From NCBI GenBank assembly GCA_032433765.1, contig JAVIAB010000047.1, forward strand, positions 12,671,107 through 12,735,106: a stretch of DNA of 64,000 nucleotides. The letters are read 5' to 3'. Origin of the DNA: Megaustenia siamemsis (taxonomy: Eukaryota; Mollusca; Gastropoda; Stylommatophora; Ariophantidae). Made by a program: the position numbers and the translations under genes. How positions within the stretch are numbered: the stretch's first letter is position 1; every line of letters begins with the position of its first letter. Positions 62,790-64,000 of the stretch are shown piece after piece. Below the pieces are notes generated by a model, which worked only from the letters and a program-made list of their open reading frames with translations, had not been told where the DNA came from and did no database searches.

Positions 62790-63455
62790 GTCATAGTACA
62801 CGAACATTATTGTCAAAGTGTGAATATAGCACTAAGTTAGCTTCAAGAGAAGTTAGCAAGTAATGTAGTTGTGCCAGCGCATAACGAACAATTATTCTTC
62901 AAGTCGGGAGCAATTCCCTGGTTAGCTTCAAGAGAAGTAATCCTATGAAGTGTTGTGTCATAGTACATGAACATTTACTGTCAAGAGGTGAATATGTCAC
63001 CGAGTTAGCTTCAAGAGAAGTTAGCAAGTAATGTAGTTGTGCCAGCGCATAACGAACAATTATTCTTCAAGTCGGGAGCAATTCCCTGGTTAGCTTCAAT
63101 GAAGTGTTGTGTCATAGTACACGAACATTTACTGTCAAGAGGTGAATATGTCACCGAGTTAGCTTCAAGAGAAGTTAGCAAGTAATGTAGTTGTGCCAGC
63201 GCATAACGAACAATTATTCTTCAAGTCGGGAGCAATTCCCTGGTTAGCTTCAAGAGAAGTAATCCTATGAAGTGTTGTGTCATAGTACATGAACATTTAT
63301 GGTCAAGAGGTGAATATGTCACCGAGTTAGCTTCAAGAAAAGTTAGCAAGTGATGTAGTTGTGCCAGCGCATAACGAACAATTATTCCTCAAGTCAGGAG
63401 CAATTCCCTGGTTAGCTTCAAGAGAAGTAATCCTATGAAGCTAAGTGTCATAGTA
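62790..63455 (+). repeat. 168-bp tandem repeat, four copies, LTR U3-like
   Basis: GTTAGCTTCAAGAGAAGTTA starts at 62,836, 63,004, 63,158 and 63,326. Spacing is 168, 154 (a 14-bp loss of AGAGAAGTAATCCT) and 168. Units also contain CATAACGAACAATTATTC and TGTGTCATAGTAC. Within each unit GTTAGCTTCAA occurs twice, hinting at an older half unit. Confidence 0.95.
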
Positions 63456-63459
63456 CACG

Positions 63460-64000
63460 ACAGTTCATATTAAGTATCATAATAGCTTGCAAGGGTCCTG
63501 GGCATTAAGACGGCGCGAGACGGAGTATGATTCTCCACTAGATCACCATATTAGCGAAGGAAAGTGAAACCCAGATCGCCCAACATTGTGAGTAGCAGCA
63601 AGGCTGCATTGAGTGCTTGTGGCTGAAGTTATTGACAACCACGAGTAGAGTGAGGCAGGAGAGCATTCAAGATGTGTGTGCAAGGCGGCTGAAATACCAT
63701 CATAATTGTAACTTGAGATTGTGAAATGTGAGTTAGTTCTTATGAGAATAAAAACCTCAGGAGTGTGTTTTACCTGGTGTTCAGTGATGTTCTTATAGCG
63801 CTAGCTGTAATTGTCTGTCCCAGTGAAAGAGAACGCTGGGTGTCAATCACTAACTGGAGTACTACAAGAAACAATCAATTGGCCATTAGTATCAGACAAG
63901 GACAGAGTGACCCAACACGGGCCGACACAGTAAGGGGATTCCCCTCCATAGCCTCCAGGCAGTTGGACAAGTCTGACCTTTACAAGCCCAGGGGGATTGT
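63460..64000 (+). mobile_element. LTR-like 3' part, copy 3, runs off the window
   Basis: AATAAA at 63,747-63,752 is followed about 65 bp later by the shared module at 63,815-63,850 (TGTCCCAGTGAAAGAGAACG, CTGGGTGTCAATCAC). If the module includes a primer-binding site, the body of the element would lie beyond 64,000. Confidence 0.5.

Overview
This window looks like a gene-poor, repeat-rich piece of an animal (metazoan) nuclear genome. The style of its repeats (many 5'-truncated LINEs, tRNA-derived SINEs, minisatellites) suggests an invertebrate, perhaps a mollusc; that is an inference and no marker here proves it. There are no bacterial operons, no CRISPR array and no rRNA genes.

The main host gene lies on the minus strand between about 60,965 and 34,021. 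I could assemble nine exons by eye. All have GT-AG borders, all intron phases agree, and together they give 1,149 nt (383 codons) without a stop. The conceptual protein begins with two cysteine/histidine clusters of the form H-x4-C-x4-C-x4-C, like a reduced TAZ zinc finger, and continues into a protein-kinase fold (VIKK, alpha-E, SxNF in place of DFG, TPE in place of APE, SDVWGLGC, CPELMNVFTACWE). The HRD triad and DFG aspartate are missing, so it reads as a pseudokinase. The first and last exons of the gene are probably outside what I can see.

Layout: 1-5,700 and 62,650-64,000 hold three diverged LTR-like 3' parts, each with a polyadenylation signal 50-70 bp before a shared short module and each preceded by a different tandem array. 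6,000-20,000 holds decayed LINEs, a probable Mutator-like transposase relic, one clean SINE copy and several stretches where I recognise nothing. 20,000-34,000 is a dense mosaic of LINE 3' ends, SINEs and minisatellites. 34,000-61,000 is the host gene with introns packed with nested insertions, many with visible target-site duplications. 61,000-62,650 holds a repeat of unknown class, a LINE tail and a long AT run.

The most unusual feature is a 2-kb minisatellite (55,617-57,590) that abuts the second exon found. Its unit contains that exon's own splice acceptor and first coding bases, so roughly 37 extra copies of a 3' splice site stand in line just upstream of the real one. Letters A-U used for repeat families are local labels made for this window.
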